A stretch of DNA of 64,000 bases from Miscanthus floridulus. Lineage: Eukaryota; Streptophyta; Magnoliopsida; Poales; Poaceae. The stretch covers positions 22,420,409 to 22,484,408 of the forward strand of contig NC_089594.1 in the NCBI RefSeq assembly GCF_019320115.1. The letters run 5' to 3'. The notes under the pieces are model-generated. The model was not told the DNA's origin. It ran no database searches and saw nothing but the letters and a program-made list of their open reading frames with translations. Of this stretch, positions 45,718 to 57,144 are shown piece after piece. A program made the position numbers and the translations under genes. Each line of letters opens with the position of its first letter. The first letter of the stretch is position 1.

Positions 45718-46958
45718 TAGCTGGCTGATGTGCCATGTATTGTTGACTTCTTTTCTGTCTTCAGTTATCAACTTGTATGTGCCCGGTCCGGTGACTTTTG
45801 TGACGATAAAAGGACCTTCCCATGGACTGAGTAGTTTATGGCGTCCGTTAGTTTTTTGTATTCTTCTTAGTACTAGGTCTCCGACTTGTAATGATCGAGA
45901 CTGGGTATTCTTGTTGTAGTGGCGTCTTAATCCTTGGAGGTATCTTGCTGATTGAAGGGTAGCGTTTACTCTGACTTCTTATGTACTGTCGAGCTCTAAT
46001 CTTTGGGTGTGTTCTGCTTCTCCTTCGTCATATTGTTCTATCCTTGGTGACGTCCAGATCAAGTCGGTAGGTAGTATGACTTCTGATCCGTAAACTAGGA
46101 AGAAAGGTGAGTATCCGGTGGCTCTGCTTATTTGAGTCCGTAGCCCCATACGACCTTGGGTAATTCTTCAATCCATTTTGATCCATAGTCCACTAGTTCT
46201 TCATACAATCTTGGTTTTAATCCGGCTAGTATGAGTCCATTAGCCCTTTCCACCTGTCCATTGGCCTCTGGATGTGTGACTGATGCGTAATCTATTCTGA
46301 AGCCGCAGTCCTGTGCCCAACTTTGGAATTCTGCGGCTAGTGAAGGGAGAACCCAAATCTGTGATGATTCGATTGGGCATGCCGAAGCGATGCATAATGT
46401 CTTGGATGAACTCGACTGCTTTGGCTGCGCTATATTTTGCGAGTGGTTTGTATTCAATCCACTTGGTGAACTTGTCAATTGCTATGAAGATGTACTCGAA
46501 ATCAGCCTTTTGCTTTCTTGAGAGGTCCTACTTGATCCAGCCCCCAGCAGGAGAAAGGCCAAGCGGGTGGGATGCAGATGAGGTTGTGAGCTGGCACATG
46601 AGCTTGTCTTGCGAACATTTGACAACCTTTGCATCTTCTGACGAGTTCTTCTGCGTCTTTCAAAGCGGTTGGCCAGTAGAAACCGGTGCGGAATGCTTTG
46701 CCGACTAGTGTTCTTGAAGCGGCGTGATTTCCACAGCAACCTGAGTGTATTTCGTCTAGGATCTCTTTGCCCTCTTCAAATGAGACAGCATTTTAGGAGT
46801 ACTCCTGATGATGCGGCTCTTCTATAGAGCTTGTCTCCTACTAGGACGTAATTCTTGCTTCTGCGAACAACTCGGGTAGCTTCCTCTTTTTCCGCTGGCA
46901 ACTTATTCTCTTTGATGTAATCAATAAAAACCTGGGTCCATGAAGTGGTGATTACCAA
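45718..46958 (-). pseudogene. Integrase of element C, fragmented
   Basis: The N-terminal region is in 46776-46958 (KNYVLVGDKLYRRAASSGVL), the zinc-finger and early core in 46482-46739, and the late core in 46128-46478 with THPEANGQVERANGLILAGL (catalytic Glu present). The C-terminal SH3-like part (SPWEGPF-type, GTYKL) lies at about 45718-45850. At least three frame changes separate them. Confidence 0.8.
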
Positions 46959-47130
46959 AATCTGGGTGCCATTAGCTGAGATTTCAGGGGTTATCTCACC
47001 AGGGTTGTTTGATAGAGGGAGCTAATAACTCCTCTATGAATACACCAGGTGGGACCTTCGCCCTAGTCTGATCCAAGCTTGGCGAGGACGTCTGCCGCAA
47101 TATTAGAATCACGTAGGACGTGTAGAATTT

Positions 47131-47793
47131 CTAATCCTTGAAAATGTTTTTCGAGCTTTCGTATTTCAGCACAGTAGGTGCCCATGTTTTCTTTGGTGCT
47201 AGTCCCAATCTTTGTTGACTTGATTGATGACTACTGCTGAATCGCCGTATACGAGTAAACGCTTGATTCCGAGGGTAATTGCCACTCGTAGCCCAGTGGA
47301 TGAGGGCTTCGTATTCTGCTTCATTGTTTGTAGCTTGCCATAATATCTGAAGGACGTACTTGAGTTGTTTTCCGTCTGGAGAAATGAGGAGGACGCCTGC
47401 ACCGGCTCCGCCTAGCTTGAGTGATCCATCAAAGTACATCTTCCAATGATCAAGGATTGTACTTGACATAGGTTGTTGAATTTCTGTCCACTCGGCAACA
47501 AAATCGGCTAGGGCCTGAGACTTAATTGCCTTCCATGGGGTGAAATCGATATTGAGAGCACCAAGTTCAACTGCCCACTTAGATATGCGCCCTATTGCGT
47601 CTCTGTTGTGCAGGATGTCTCCGAGTGGGAAATCTGTCACCACGGTAATCTTGTGGCTTTCAAAATAGTGGCGAAGCTTGCGTGAAGTGATCAGGAGGGC
47701 GTAGAGTAATTTTTGCACATGCGGGTACCGGATTTTTGATTCTGATAGTACTTCACTGATGTAGTATACGGGGGCGTTGTACTTTATATACAC
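47131..47793 (-). pseudogene. Double RNase H region of element C
   Basis: The first RNase H end (YISEVLSESKIRYPHVQKLL, RKLRHYFESHKITVVTDFPL) is followed, after a short tether, by a second RNase H with MYFDGSLKLGGAGAGVLLIS (Asp) and NNEAEYEALIHW (Glu). A frame break follows and the rest (GDSAVVINQ, Asp) is in the overlapping frame of 47199-47402. As in element B, two RNase H units stand between RT and integrase. Confidence 0.83.
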
Positions 47794-47832
47794 GCCCTTC
47801 TTCTTCTCTTTCTACGACAATTGCTGTGCTGA

Positions 47833-48660
47833 TCACAGGTAGAAGTTGCCGCGATGTACAACATCATGTCTTCGTATTTCTTTGGAGGTGTGAGAACGGG
47901 TGAGGAGGTGAGGTATGCCTTGAAGCTTCTTGAAAGCCTCGTTGGCTTCTTCTGTCCACTTGAACTTGTCTGTCTTCTTTAGCAATTTAAAGAAAGATAA
48001 CCCTTTTTCGCCCAGTCTTGATATGAAACGATTGAGGGCCACCATGCAGCCTGTTAGTTTCTACACATCCTTGACACTTTCGAGGAGGGCCCATCTCTGT
48101 TATGGCTCAGATCTGCTTGGCGTTTGCTTTGATTCTGCGATGACTGACCAAGAATCCGAGTAGTTGTCCTGAAGGAACTCCGAATACACACTTGTTTGGG
48201 TTCAATTTCCACCTCCATCTTTTCAGGTTTTTGAAGGTTTGCTTTAAGTTTTCAATTTAGTGTATCTGGGTTCTTTGTCTTTACTACTACGTCATCCACG
48301 TATGCTTCTACGTTTTCGCCGATCTGATCACCGAGGCACGTTTGGATAGCTCTTTGGTAAGTGGCACCAGCATTCTTGAGTCCAAATGACATGGTTTTGT
48401 AGCAGTAAGCACCGAATGGGGTGATGAAAGATGTCTTGCTCTGGTCTTGTTCCTTTAATGCAATCTGGTGATATCCTGAATAGCAATCAAGGAAGGATAA
48501 TAGGGCAGATCCTGCTGTTGAATCAACTATCTGATCAATGCGTGGTAGCCCGAACGGATCTTTCGGGCAGTGTTTGTTGAGATCTGTGTAGTCGACACAC
48601 ATGCGCCACTCGTCCGTATTCTTTTTCTGTACCAGAACTAGGTTTGCTAGCCAATCTGGA
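47833..48660 (-). pseudogene. Reverse transcriptase of element C
   Basis: The palm region 48252-48602 is open: MCVDYTDLNKHCPKDPFGLP, FLDCYSGYHQIALKEQDQ, FGLKNAGATYQRAI and the active site YVDD (VEAYVDDVVVKTK). The frame ends at 48252. The thumb and connection continue in other frames (48045-48250 and 47833-48045, MVALNRFISRLGEKGLSFFK). Catalytic Asp residues are present, and the lesions are small frame changes. Confidence 0.86.
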
Positions 48661-49137
48661 TGGAGGATTTCTCTGATGAATCTGACTAGCCATTAGTTTT
48701 GTAATTTCTTTTTTAATTGCTGCCTTCTTGTCGGGTGAGAATCATCGTAGTCGTTGCTTCACTGGCTTGGAGCCTTCATTGATATCAATTCTGTGCTCAG
48801 CCAACTCTCTTGGGACCCCTGGCATGTCGGCCGGCTTCCAAGCGAAGATATCTTTGTTGTCCCGAAGAAAATTGGTGAGCACGAGTTCCTATTTTGCCGA
48901 GAGGTGGGCACTGATGGTTGCCGTCTTGGAGGGATCACCGGTGCCCAGGTCGATTTGCTTGACGTTAGCTTCTTTTGGTGGTACTAGGATGCTAGGGTTT
49001 TTAGCCAGTATCACTAGCTCTTCTGGGCTTATTTCTGCTACAACAGTGGCTATTTCTTTTCTTCCATCGGTGGCCTGTGCTTTTGCTGCAATTTGGATTG
49101 CCTGAACATCGTAGTCAAAAGCGCGCTTCAAATCACT

Positions 49138-49626
49138 TCAAAGAGAAAGGACACCGTTAGGCCCTGGCATCTTAAGCAACAGGTATGGATAATGCGGTAT
49201 TGCCATGAATTTTGCTAGTGCTGGGTGCCCTAGGATTGCGTGATATGATGAATCGAAGTCTGTAACTTCAAACTTGATGAACTCTGTACAGTAGTTCGAG
49301 GGAGTCCCAAAAGTAACCGGTAGAGTGATTTGTCCAAGTGGCATTGCTACCTTGCCGGGTACTATGCCATAAAAAGGCATGCTTGTTGGTGTAATCATCC
49401 CAGCGAGTTGTAGTCCCATCTTCCTTAGAGTTTCTGAAAAAATGATGTTAAGTCCGGCTCCCCCGTCGATTAGTACTTTCGTAACAGTCATACCGGCAAT
49501 AGTTGGATCTAGAACCAGCGGGTAATGGCCTGTGTTTCCTATGCTAGTCCATTGGTCTTCTCTTGAAAATTGGATTGAATACTGTAACCAGTTGAGATAT
49601 CTTGGAGTAGCCGGTTCTGCTGCCAT
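49138..49626 (-). pseudogene. Aspartic protease region of element C
   Basis: Open over 162 codons from MAAEPATPRYLNWLQYSIQF. The active site is normal (VLIDGGAGLNIIF) and the later fold motif ILGHPALAKFMAIPHYPYLL is present. The frame stops at 49138-49140. The next piece (48889-49131), in another frame, links to RT. Confidence 0.86.
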
Positions 49627-49752
49627 GATGTTTCGCAGCGCTAGCTTTTCTTGATGTTTGCTTCTAGAATCTGGAACCCCGATAAAGATTAATGCTACTG
49701 TCCCCCTGGATTTTTAGAATCCTTTGTCTTCGAGGTTGTCTTCTTCTTTTTT

Positions 49753-51675
49753 CTAATTGCCTTCTTTGGTATTCTCCTTACTATATTTCCTTGTGTATCG
49801 ATCTTTGAAGGTGTAGCAATCTCCGATGGTGTGATTCCCTTTGGGGTGCAAGATGCAACGCATGTTTTCAATGTCATCATACCTCTTGGGCTTGGAAAAC
49901 TTCCTTGATTTGTCAGTCACTGCTACGGTGTTGTCTAGTCCACGTTTTCTTTCCTGATGTCTGTTGTTTCGAGGATTTTGCATGTCTCGGTTGTCTCGGT
50001 TGTTTCTATCCAGGAATCTTTCTCGTGTCTTTTCCTCTACGGTAATCATCTTTTCCACTGTTCATCTAAATTCTTCATTGTTTCTTGGGTTTTCTTTGCA
50101 GAAGTCTTGAAATTGCCACCTAGCCATGATTCCATGAGAGAAAGCTTCGATTACTTCTCGTTGGGTGATGTCATGTACTTGAGCTCGTAGTTCGCCGAAT
50201 CGTCGATAGTAATTTATGAGACTTTCACCTCCTTTCTGCTTGAGTCCTTTTAACTCTGTGTGGGTGATTGGGTGTGTAATGATACCCGCGAAATTTTCAC
50301 AGAAAGCTCTTTGTAAGTCCTCCCAATTTCTGATTGATCCTGGATTCAATTTGTCAAACCATTGAAGGTGCATGGTTTCTAGGGCCATGGGAAAGAACAA
50401 GGTCTTGATGTCATCGTCTCCTCCGGCCAATTCAATCGATTGCGAGTAAATCCTGAGCCACTGCCTTGGTTTGGTCTTGCCATCATACTTGGAGTGGTTG
50501 GACGGCTTGAACTTGTGAGGCAGTCGTATTGAAGCAAGTCTATTTGTAAAACAGGGGAATCTATCGTGCGTTCTGGCTTCTATGTATTCTGATTCCGTGC
50601 CCCCTTCTTGCCAACTGTTGTCTTGGTGAGAGTAGTTTTGTGTGGCTGTCCGAGTAGGTGCTTTGCTTCTGGCCTTTCTTGGTTGTTCGACTCGATCGTT
50701 TTGACTATGATTTCTTCTACTTTCTCTGTTGTGACTTCCACTTGGTCCAAGTCTCTCGAAAGCGGACTTCCTTAGATTTTGATCTTCCTGCTCATGAGAT
50801 GTTGACCTATCAGGTAGTCTTGATCGGGCCTTCGTGAAGTCCTTAGGAACTGCTGATCGGAGGAAGTCCTGGAGTTGTTCTTGTTTTTTATTGGGATGTG
50901 AAGTTGCCCTGAGTTCTTCTAGTGCTTCTCGGATCTTATCGTAGGGTGTATTCGCTGCTCGTCCTTCTTTGACTTCTCGCTCTGATTTTCTTCTATTGTA
51001 CTCAGCTAGGTCTGACTCATATTTGATCCAAGCTTCCTTACGCTGCTTAGCATAGTGTTGACGTCCTTGTTTCAATTTGTTTTTTCTTTCTCTGGCTTGC
51101 CTCTGACCCTCGGTCTCACCATCATGCCCCTGGGTAAATGGTGATATGTTGGACTCAGATTCATCCGAAGACCTGGCGTCGGGCGATTCCGGGAGGATCA
51201 ATGGTGATCGAGGACGGCTAATCATGAGTACTTCTCTAGCGTGAGTTGTTCTGTCATCGGCGTTGGTTTCCGTACTGCCAGAGTTGTTGATAACTTCAGT
51301 AGAGGCTTCAAGGTCACATATCAAGTCTCCTTCTTGGTAGAGTAGAGCTGTTGTCGTTGTTCTGTCAACTAGCCGGGTACTGCTATCCTCAGGAATAGAA
51401 CCTAGCCAGTGGATGATGCAGTCTTGAGATGTTATGGTTAGTACGAGACCTTTCTGAGCTCCTGTCAGTGGTATTCCAAGCATTGGATTAAGAGATCTTT
51501 TGAGCTGTGCCCGATAAGACGTTGCCATGTTGTCGAGGCCGAACGGAAAAGGACCCGTCTTCTTTAGAGTACTCTGAGTGTACTCCGAGTTGTATTCTTG
51601 ATAGGTTGAGGTTGTGTTCCGGAGCCTTATTGGAAAAGAACTTAGTTTTCCGAAAGAACTCGGATAAGACTCCAT
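49753..51675 (-). pseudogene. gag of element C
   Basis: A 537-codon frame (50062-51675). Likely starts are the Met at residue 1 or the later MATSYRAQLK. It has a highly charged middle (about residues 190-250, Lys/Arg/Glu-rich) and a Retrotrans_gag core near residues 390-510 (RQWLRIYSQSIELAGGDDD, MALETMHLQWFDKL, NWEDLQRAFCENF). A stop at 50062 breaks it, and the tail at 49753-50058 holds a CX2HX4HX4C-like zinc motif, CILHPKGNHTIGDC. This is the longest open frame in the two Tat elements. Confidence 0.87.
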
Positions 51676-51956
51676 CTCATAAGTAGAACCTGAGTTTGAA
51701 TCGGATGCGTGAAGCCGTGAAATCTAAGTTGGATCGGACATCGCGAGCTGTGCGAATCTTCCAGCAAGTTGATCTGTTGTTGTCGCCGAAATAGAAAGGT
51801 CTTGATGATGATCCGAATCTTCGAGGAGACGGCCTTGGAGCTTGCCATCGTCGCCTGCCTCACAGATCCATGAACCGAAGATGAAGGTTGATCCTGGCGA
51901 GAAGATCATGTTGTCGAGGTCCATCGAGCTCTCGGATGCAAAGTCGTCGAAAGCCC

Positions 51957-51973
51957 CTACCTGGCACGCCAGC
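51957..51973 (-). other. Primer-binding site of element C
   Basis: GCTGGCGTGCCAGGTAG on the minus strand adjoins the 5' LTR. It differs from the element B site (GTTGGTGCGCCAGGTAGGGG) by three bases in the shared part. Confidence 0.6.
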
Positions 51974-52374
51974 TGTCAATGTTTTACCACCGATAGCCTG
52001 CCATGGGGGTACCCGGGGCAGTATGTTCGGGCTTCAGCATATGCAGAACTCGACGGTTAACGCAAGAGACAGTCGATTTATTCTGGTTTGGACCCTCGAT
52101 CTTTGATCGAGTAATAGCCCTACGTCCAGTCGGTGTTAGCCTTTGCGTTGGATTGATTCTCAAGTGTTGTGTTGTCAAAAGTCTCAGAGTCACCGTCCCT
52201 AGGAACCCTACCCTCCTTTATATAGTCAGGAGGTCAGAATCCTAATCGATTTACAATGAGAGTTCCTAGTAGGATTACATAATACTACTACTACTAAGAT
52301 TATAGGGGAAGAATCCTAGTTAGACTAGATCTTCTCCCTTCCTTGCGGGGTATCCCGTTGGCCCTGCACCGACA
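51974..52374 (-). repeat. 5' LTR of element C
   Basis: 401 bp. The minus-strand TATA box TATATAAA lies at 52217-52224. The LTR ends at 52374 and is followed by the AACAC duplication and resumed Sirevirus sequence. Confidence 0.9.
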
Positions 52375-52379
52375 AACAC

Positions 52380-52565
52380 GCAAGAACAAAGCACATTGAT
52401 GTCCGCCACCATTTCATAGGAGATCACCAATAAAAAGGGGACATTTGCATTGAGAGTGTAGGCACCAAAGATCAACTTGTCGATATATTCACCAAGCCAT
52501 TGGATGAGAAAAGGTTTTGCAAGCTAAGGAATGAGTTGAACATATTGGATTTCTTAAATATGTGT
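52380..52565 (+). pseudogene. Sirevirus RNase H C-terminal tail
   Basis: Directly continues the frame cut at 38611: TKHIDVRHHFIGDHQ, then a TAA, then IFTKPLDEKRFCKLRNELNI and a final stop at about 52563. KHIDVRHHFI is the diagnostic end block of copia RNase H. The CAA-to-TAA stop is one more lesion of the C-to-T kind. Confidence 0.88.
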
Positions 52566-53673
52566 TGATGCACCCCCACTCATATGACATGCCTCTCCTT
52601 CGAGCAATCCAAGGTAAAAGTTGATTGGCATGGCATACATCCTTGCTAAGGACATGTTTAGTGCATCTAGACATCTTTCACATTTAATAGTCTCATTCAT
52701 GAAAATCAAATGAATTTGATGATTATATGGTACCACTATCGCTTCTATGCTTATTTTGATCTAGTGGTAGTATATGACATGTTTGTGGGCTTGTAAACCT
52801 AGTGTTTGATCTAGAAAATGAGCTCTAAGTGTTTAACTCAACATGGTACAAGATAACCCTTATTTGGAGGTGTGAAGAAGCTTGTTCTTGGATCAAGCCG
52901 AGTTAAATATCTTTGGCAAATAATCTAGATTGAACCAAATTTGGGAAAATGATCCTCACCCCATTGATTGACATTGATAATCTCAACCTATCTACATTGT
53001 GAACCTTTGTGGTCATTGATGACAAAGGGGGAGAAAAACAAAGATATTAGTGATATTAGTACATGGGGAGAAAAATAAAGATAATGAAAAGACAACAAAG
53101 GGGGAGAACTTGACATAGGGGGAGAGATATGATAAAGAAAATGGATCAATTAAAATTTTGAGCACACAAGTAGGGGGAGCAAGCTCATGAACTTATACGG
53201 TGCATTTGAATGTGCATTTCATATGTTTGCTTGCATGGCACAAGTTTTAAATTTCAATATCCATGCTTGTGTGGTGTATGCTAGTTGAAGGTTTGAATGA
53301 TGAAATGAAAAACTAGCATGCATAGGTTATCTAGTGATTTCATTTCCAAGTGGTATAGAGCTAACCATGATGCTAAGGATGGTATATTGGTGCACTCCGA
53401 TTGGTATCACGCTTCAAAGGTCCATCTTTTATACCTTAGCATCATTTGGTAGACATTGTCTCCTATATTTCTAATCTAAGCATATGTGCAAGCTTCAATC
53501 CAAACTCTTAGCACATATGTAGGGGAAGCAATTGCTACCATATGGAGTTCATGAAACTTGTCCATATCCTTTTACACATAGTAAATATGCTTGGACAAGC
53601 AACATGGATTCAATTGAATTTCAATTCATATCTTTGTGAAAGGGTTTTCATCAATTACTAAAAAAGGGGAGAT
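52566..53673 (+). other. Sirevirus 3' untranslated region with several purine tracts
   Basis: No coding. Contains a series of PPT-like motifs: AAAGGGGGAGAAAAAC (about 53024), GGGGAGAAAAATAAAG (about 53065), AAAGGGGGAGAA (about 53097), TAGGGGGAGAGATA (about 53117), GTAGGGGGAGCAAG (about 53171) and the final AAAAAGGGGAGAT directly before the 3' LTR at 53674. Repeated purine tracts in this position are a known feature of Sireviruses. Confidence 0.8.
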
Positions 53674-55569
53674 TGAAAGCTCTAGTTTGGTTTTGGTGAA
53701 TTGATGAAACCCTAAGTGCTAACCTAGTTTATCAAGTGATCATAAGATAGGTAGCACATTCCAAGTGGTGAAGCAAATGAAGACCATGACATGATGATGG
53801 TGATGCCATGGTGATGATCAAGTGCTTGGACTTGAAAAGAAGAAAGAGAAAAACAAAAGGCTCAAGGCAAATGTATAAATGGTAGGAGCCATTTTATTTT
53901 GGTGATCGAGACACTTAGTGAGTGTGATCACATTTAGGATCGATAGCCGTACTATTAAGAGGGGTGAAACTTGTATCGAAATGCGGTTATCAAAGTGCCA
54001 CTAGATGCTCTAACTCTTTGCATATGCATTTAGGATCTAGTGGAGTGCTAACACCCTTGAAAATGTTTGTGAAAATATGCTAACACATGTGCACAAGGTG
54101 ATATACTTGGTGGTTGGCACATTTGAGCAAGGGTAAAAAACTTCACCGGTGCCCTATACAGAAAAGACATGATTTCATAGAGTGACCAGACGCTGGGTCA
54201 CTTTGTGACCAGACGCTGGATGTGTGCGTCCGGTCCTACTGACGTGGTAGTGCATAGAGGAGACTGTGTGTGATCGGATGCTGGGTGAGTCCAGTCGAGC
54301 ATGACCGGACACGTCTGGTCGTGAGTGGAGGCTTACTAGATATAACTAGATGCTGGGGTCCTGCGTCTGGTCATGATCTAACTGACGCGTTCGGTCGTAG
54401 CTAGAACCTTACTAGAAGTGACCTGAAGCTGGGGTCCTATGTCCGGTCGTGGCACCGTGCTGCGTCCGGTCATCACTTGACCGTTGGGATCGGGCGCTCA
54501 GTATTTGAAGAAAGGGATGACGTGGTAGCCATCCGTTGATCGGACGCTGGCAGGGTGTGTCCGGTCGATATGACCAGAGCGTCCGGTCATCCTGTGTTGT
54601 GCCCAGTGAAAGGGTACAACGACTCTATTTCGTGGGGGCTTCTATTTAAGCCTCATGGCTGGTTCAAGCTTACTCTCTTGGCCATTTACATTGACATAGC
54701 AACCTTGTGAGCTTAGCCAAAGCCCTCCCACTCATCTCCATCATAGATTCAACATCTTTGTGAGATTGGGAGTGAATCCAAGTGCATTGCTTGAGTGTTT
54801 ACATCTAGAGACACTTGGTGTTCGTGTTTCGCTGCGGGATTCGCTTGTTACTTTTGGTGGTTGCCGCCACCTAGACGGCTTGGAGCAGCGAGGATCGTCG
54901 AGCGGAGGTTGGTGATTGTCTCCGGCTCCGATCGTGGTGATTGTGAGGGGTTCTTGACCTTTTCCCGGCGGAGAGCCAAAATGTACTCTAGTGAATTGCT
55001 CGTGGCTTGTGTGATCCTCGTCTTGTGTTGGTTGTGCGGCACCCTATTGATGGTTTGGCGTGTGATGCCAATTAGCGCGTGAACCTCCAAGTGAGTGAAT
55101 CGCCACAACGAGGACTAGCTTGCCGACAAGCAAGTGAACCTCGATAAAAAATCATTGTGTTCATCATTTGATTCTGAGGTGATTGGTCGTCATTGGTATT
55201 CATTCTTGTGATTGATTGATTCACTCCTCGGCACGACGGTATAAACAACTTACTCACTCTCTTTACATTACCGTAAACTAGTTGTCAAGCTCTTTAGTGT
55301 AGCTAGTTGTGAGAGCTTGTTAGTTTGGTTAGTGTGGCTCTTTAGTTAGCTTTTGAGAGCACACTAAAGAGCCACACTAACTTAGTGTAGTGCCATAGCC
55401 ATTGTGTGGTTAGAGACAATAGAAACTAGAATTGTGGTAGGTGGCTTGCATTTTTGGTAGGCTAGCGCAACACTTGCTTCGCCTCATAATTGTCTAACTG
55501 GTTTGTTAAGTGTCGTTGTAGAAATTTTTAATAGGCTATTTACCCCCCTCTAGCCATTAGGACCTTTCA
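53674..55569 (+). repeat. 3' LTR of the Sirevirus-like element
   Basis: 1896 bp, uninterrupted, and therefore the reference for the split 5' copy. The middle is rich in CpG and CCGG(A/T)CGC words. Near 55333-55390 an 18-bp inverted repeat (GTTAGTGTGGCTCTTTAG and CTAAAGAGCCACACTAAC) forms a hairpin, which agrees with the palindromes known in Sirevirus LTRs. The segment at about 55190-55500 is missing from the 5' LTR. Confidence 0.92.
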
Positions 55570-55574
55570 GCGTG

Positions 55575-56030
55575 GGCAAACCCTAGCGGTGCATCACGTC
55601 CGTGCCAATCTCCCCTGCCGCCTCTAGCCAACGCCGCCTTCGTGTGACCTCGCCGGGTCAGCACGCCGTTGTCGACTTCACGCCTGTCGCCGACGCCCAC
55701 GCCGGATGTGCCAGGGTAAGGAACTCCTTCATTTGCACTCGGCCTGCACCTGCTCAAATCGATTCTATTTCTGATCTCTCCTGTTCATATGAATCGCCGT
55801 GCTCTGGTCTTCTCGCTGTTGTAGAAGAACGGCGGAGCCGGAGGGTTCGGCGGCCATGACCACTACAGCAGGGCGCGGACCAGCAGCAGTACCAGCATGG
55901 AGCACCACTTTTTTCCATCCTGGACATGTCCCTGCTTATTAAGCATATACAAGTCGCCTCAGCAAGTTGCTATCACCCAGAGAGGCTGAAGTTCTTTTAG
56001 GTATCATACCATCATGCACGGACCTTATGG
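55575..56030 (+). other. Host DNA resuming after the Sirevirus; possible exons of an unidentified gene
   Basis: Continues the C-rich sequence left at 11275. A donor-like CCAGG/GTAAGG at about 55714-55720 and an acceptor-like CTCGCTGTTGTAG at about 55812-55824 suggest an intron of roughly 105 bp. The following stretch reads GGAGGFGGHDHYSRA in one frame and SILDMSLLIKHIQVASASCY in another, ending with TAG at about 55998. No family was recognised, so whether this is a gene or a gene fragment remains open. Confidence 0.35.
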
Positions 56031-56063
56031 GATGAACAATAGATCAACTTTTCTAATATAATA

Positions 56064-56126
56064 CTCCATCCGTCCACAAATAAGTGAACCTTTAGCTAAG
56101 GTTCACTTATTTGTGGACGGAGGGAG
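56064..56126. mobile_element. 63-bp hairpin MITE made almost only of its terminal repeats
   Basis: CTCCATCCGTCCACAAATAA then GTGAACCTTTAGCTAAGGTTCAC and the mirror arm ending GGACGGAGGGAG, with TA on both sides (56062-56063 and 56127-56128). The arms are 28-29 bp with one mismatch and the loop is about six bases. The CTCCNTCCGTCC ends are Stowaway/Mariner type. Confidence 0.85.
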
Positions 56127-56528
56127 TAGATTGAGTTAATTGAAAGTGAAATTTGAGCGCCCTGCTATGGACACCTGGCAAAGCAAGAAGTATAATACAT
56201 CCATGTACAAAAATCTATTGTGTGATGTGTTTACTTCTACACGCTGATGCCTTTTAGGTGTTTGCTGAAATGCTGAAGTGAATATATATGAGTTCAAAAC
56301 AAATAATTGACACTGTGCATGATGCACCCTGCCAAAAATCATTGGGTTGTTATCTCTTATAAATTTTATAGTGCATTTTTTACAACATACATTTGGGATA
56401 TATATATGTATATATATTTACCAAAATGTCATATGTTCATGCACCAGCCCTTCAACCACCTATGTCTTTTTTACAGGTTAAAAAAAAGTCTAATGGCGAG
56501 TTCTTTGCGTCCGTGTTACCATGCAGAA

Positions 56529-56772
56529 AGCTAAACTGAAGAACCTGCACAGATAGTTATGTTCACCATAAATGAAGGTGAAATCATGCCTTCTCTTCCT
56601 CCCATCTCAAACTGACACTCGAGTACATTTAGCATGTTACCTTACCGATTCTTTGTATGTTGCTAATACCGATATCCTTCCCATCGCTATTTACATGCAC
56701 TCATTACCTACATGCTGCTCTCTTGCCAACAATCGTTGCAGAACTGAACTCAGGAGATGAGATTGTAAAGGT
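56529..56772. repeat. Copy 1 of a ~245-bp segmental duplication
   Basis: AGCTAAACTGAAGAACCTGC ... GATGAGATTGTAAAGGTGC is repeated at about 57145-57390, offset 616 bp, with only a handful of differences (for example ATAGTTATG/ATGGTTCTG, CTTCCC/CGTCCC). It has no convincing coding frame; TTGCCAACAATCGTTGCAG/AACTGAACTC could be a splice acceptor. Confidence 0.85.
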
Positions 56773-57144
56773 GCTGAGATGCTATCGTAAAGGTGCTGCT
56801 TTCGTCTTTATTGACGATTCCATTTACATTTATGCAAAAAACATGCCATCTTAAAATAATTTTTAATTACATCATCCTGGTCACACAACATCTAAATATC
56901 TGTGCATAATCCCTATGGACTTAATAACTGCAGTGTTTCCAATCATGTCTTTTAGTGGTTGTTGCGGTCTTGCGGAATGTTGAAGAGTACATTGCATTTT
57001 TGATCCCTCAAAATCCGAAACTATAGCATGCTTTCGTTGTTTCAGATATTATTTCATTTCATGCTTACTTGATGCTTTCACCCACGCCTCACCAGCGGAG
57101 GCGACGATGTGAACTGCTTCTCTCCTTTTCTCCCGCTGAATGGA

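Larger units (their letters stand above)
38612..52374 (-). mobile_element. Element C: Tat-like Ty3/gypsy element with antisense frame
   Basis: A 13.8-kb minus-strand element inserted in the Sirevirus RNase H region. AACAC lies at 38607-38611 and 52375-52379. The LTRs are 401 bp each (38612-39012 and 51974-52374), with about two dozen differences counted by eye. Minus-strand order: PBS, gag, protease, RT, double RNase H, integrase, then a plus-strand antisense gene (41030-44175) and repeat arrays. Same architecture as element B but a different family: shorter LTRs, lower GC and intact protease Asp. Confidence 0.92.
11276..55569 (+). mobile_element. Sirevirus-like Ty1/copia element, split by four later insertions
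   Basis: LTR ends: TAAAAGCTCTAGTTTGG at 11276 (first G of TG mutated) and TGAAAGCTCTAG at 53674; the right end is ...GACCTTTCA at 55569. GCGTG flanks both sides (11271-11275 and 55570-55574). Native pieces are 11276-11444, 27154-27282, 27756-30974, 35217-38611 and 52380-55569, about 10.6 kb in all. Order is LTR, tRNA-Met-type PBS, gag with coiled coil, protease, integrase, RT, RNase H, then a long non-coding tract with several purine tracts, then LTR. This order, the Lys/Glu-rich coiled-coil gag and the multiple GGGGGAG tracts are those of plant Sireviruses (maize Opie/Ji, sugarcane Maximus type). Every coding region is broken. Confidence 0.92.
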
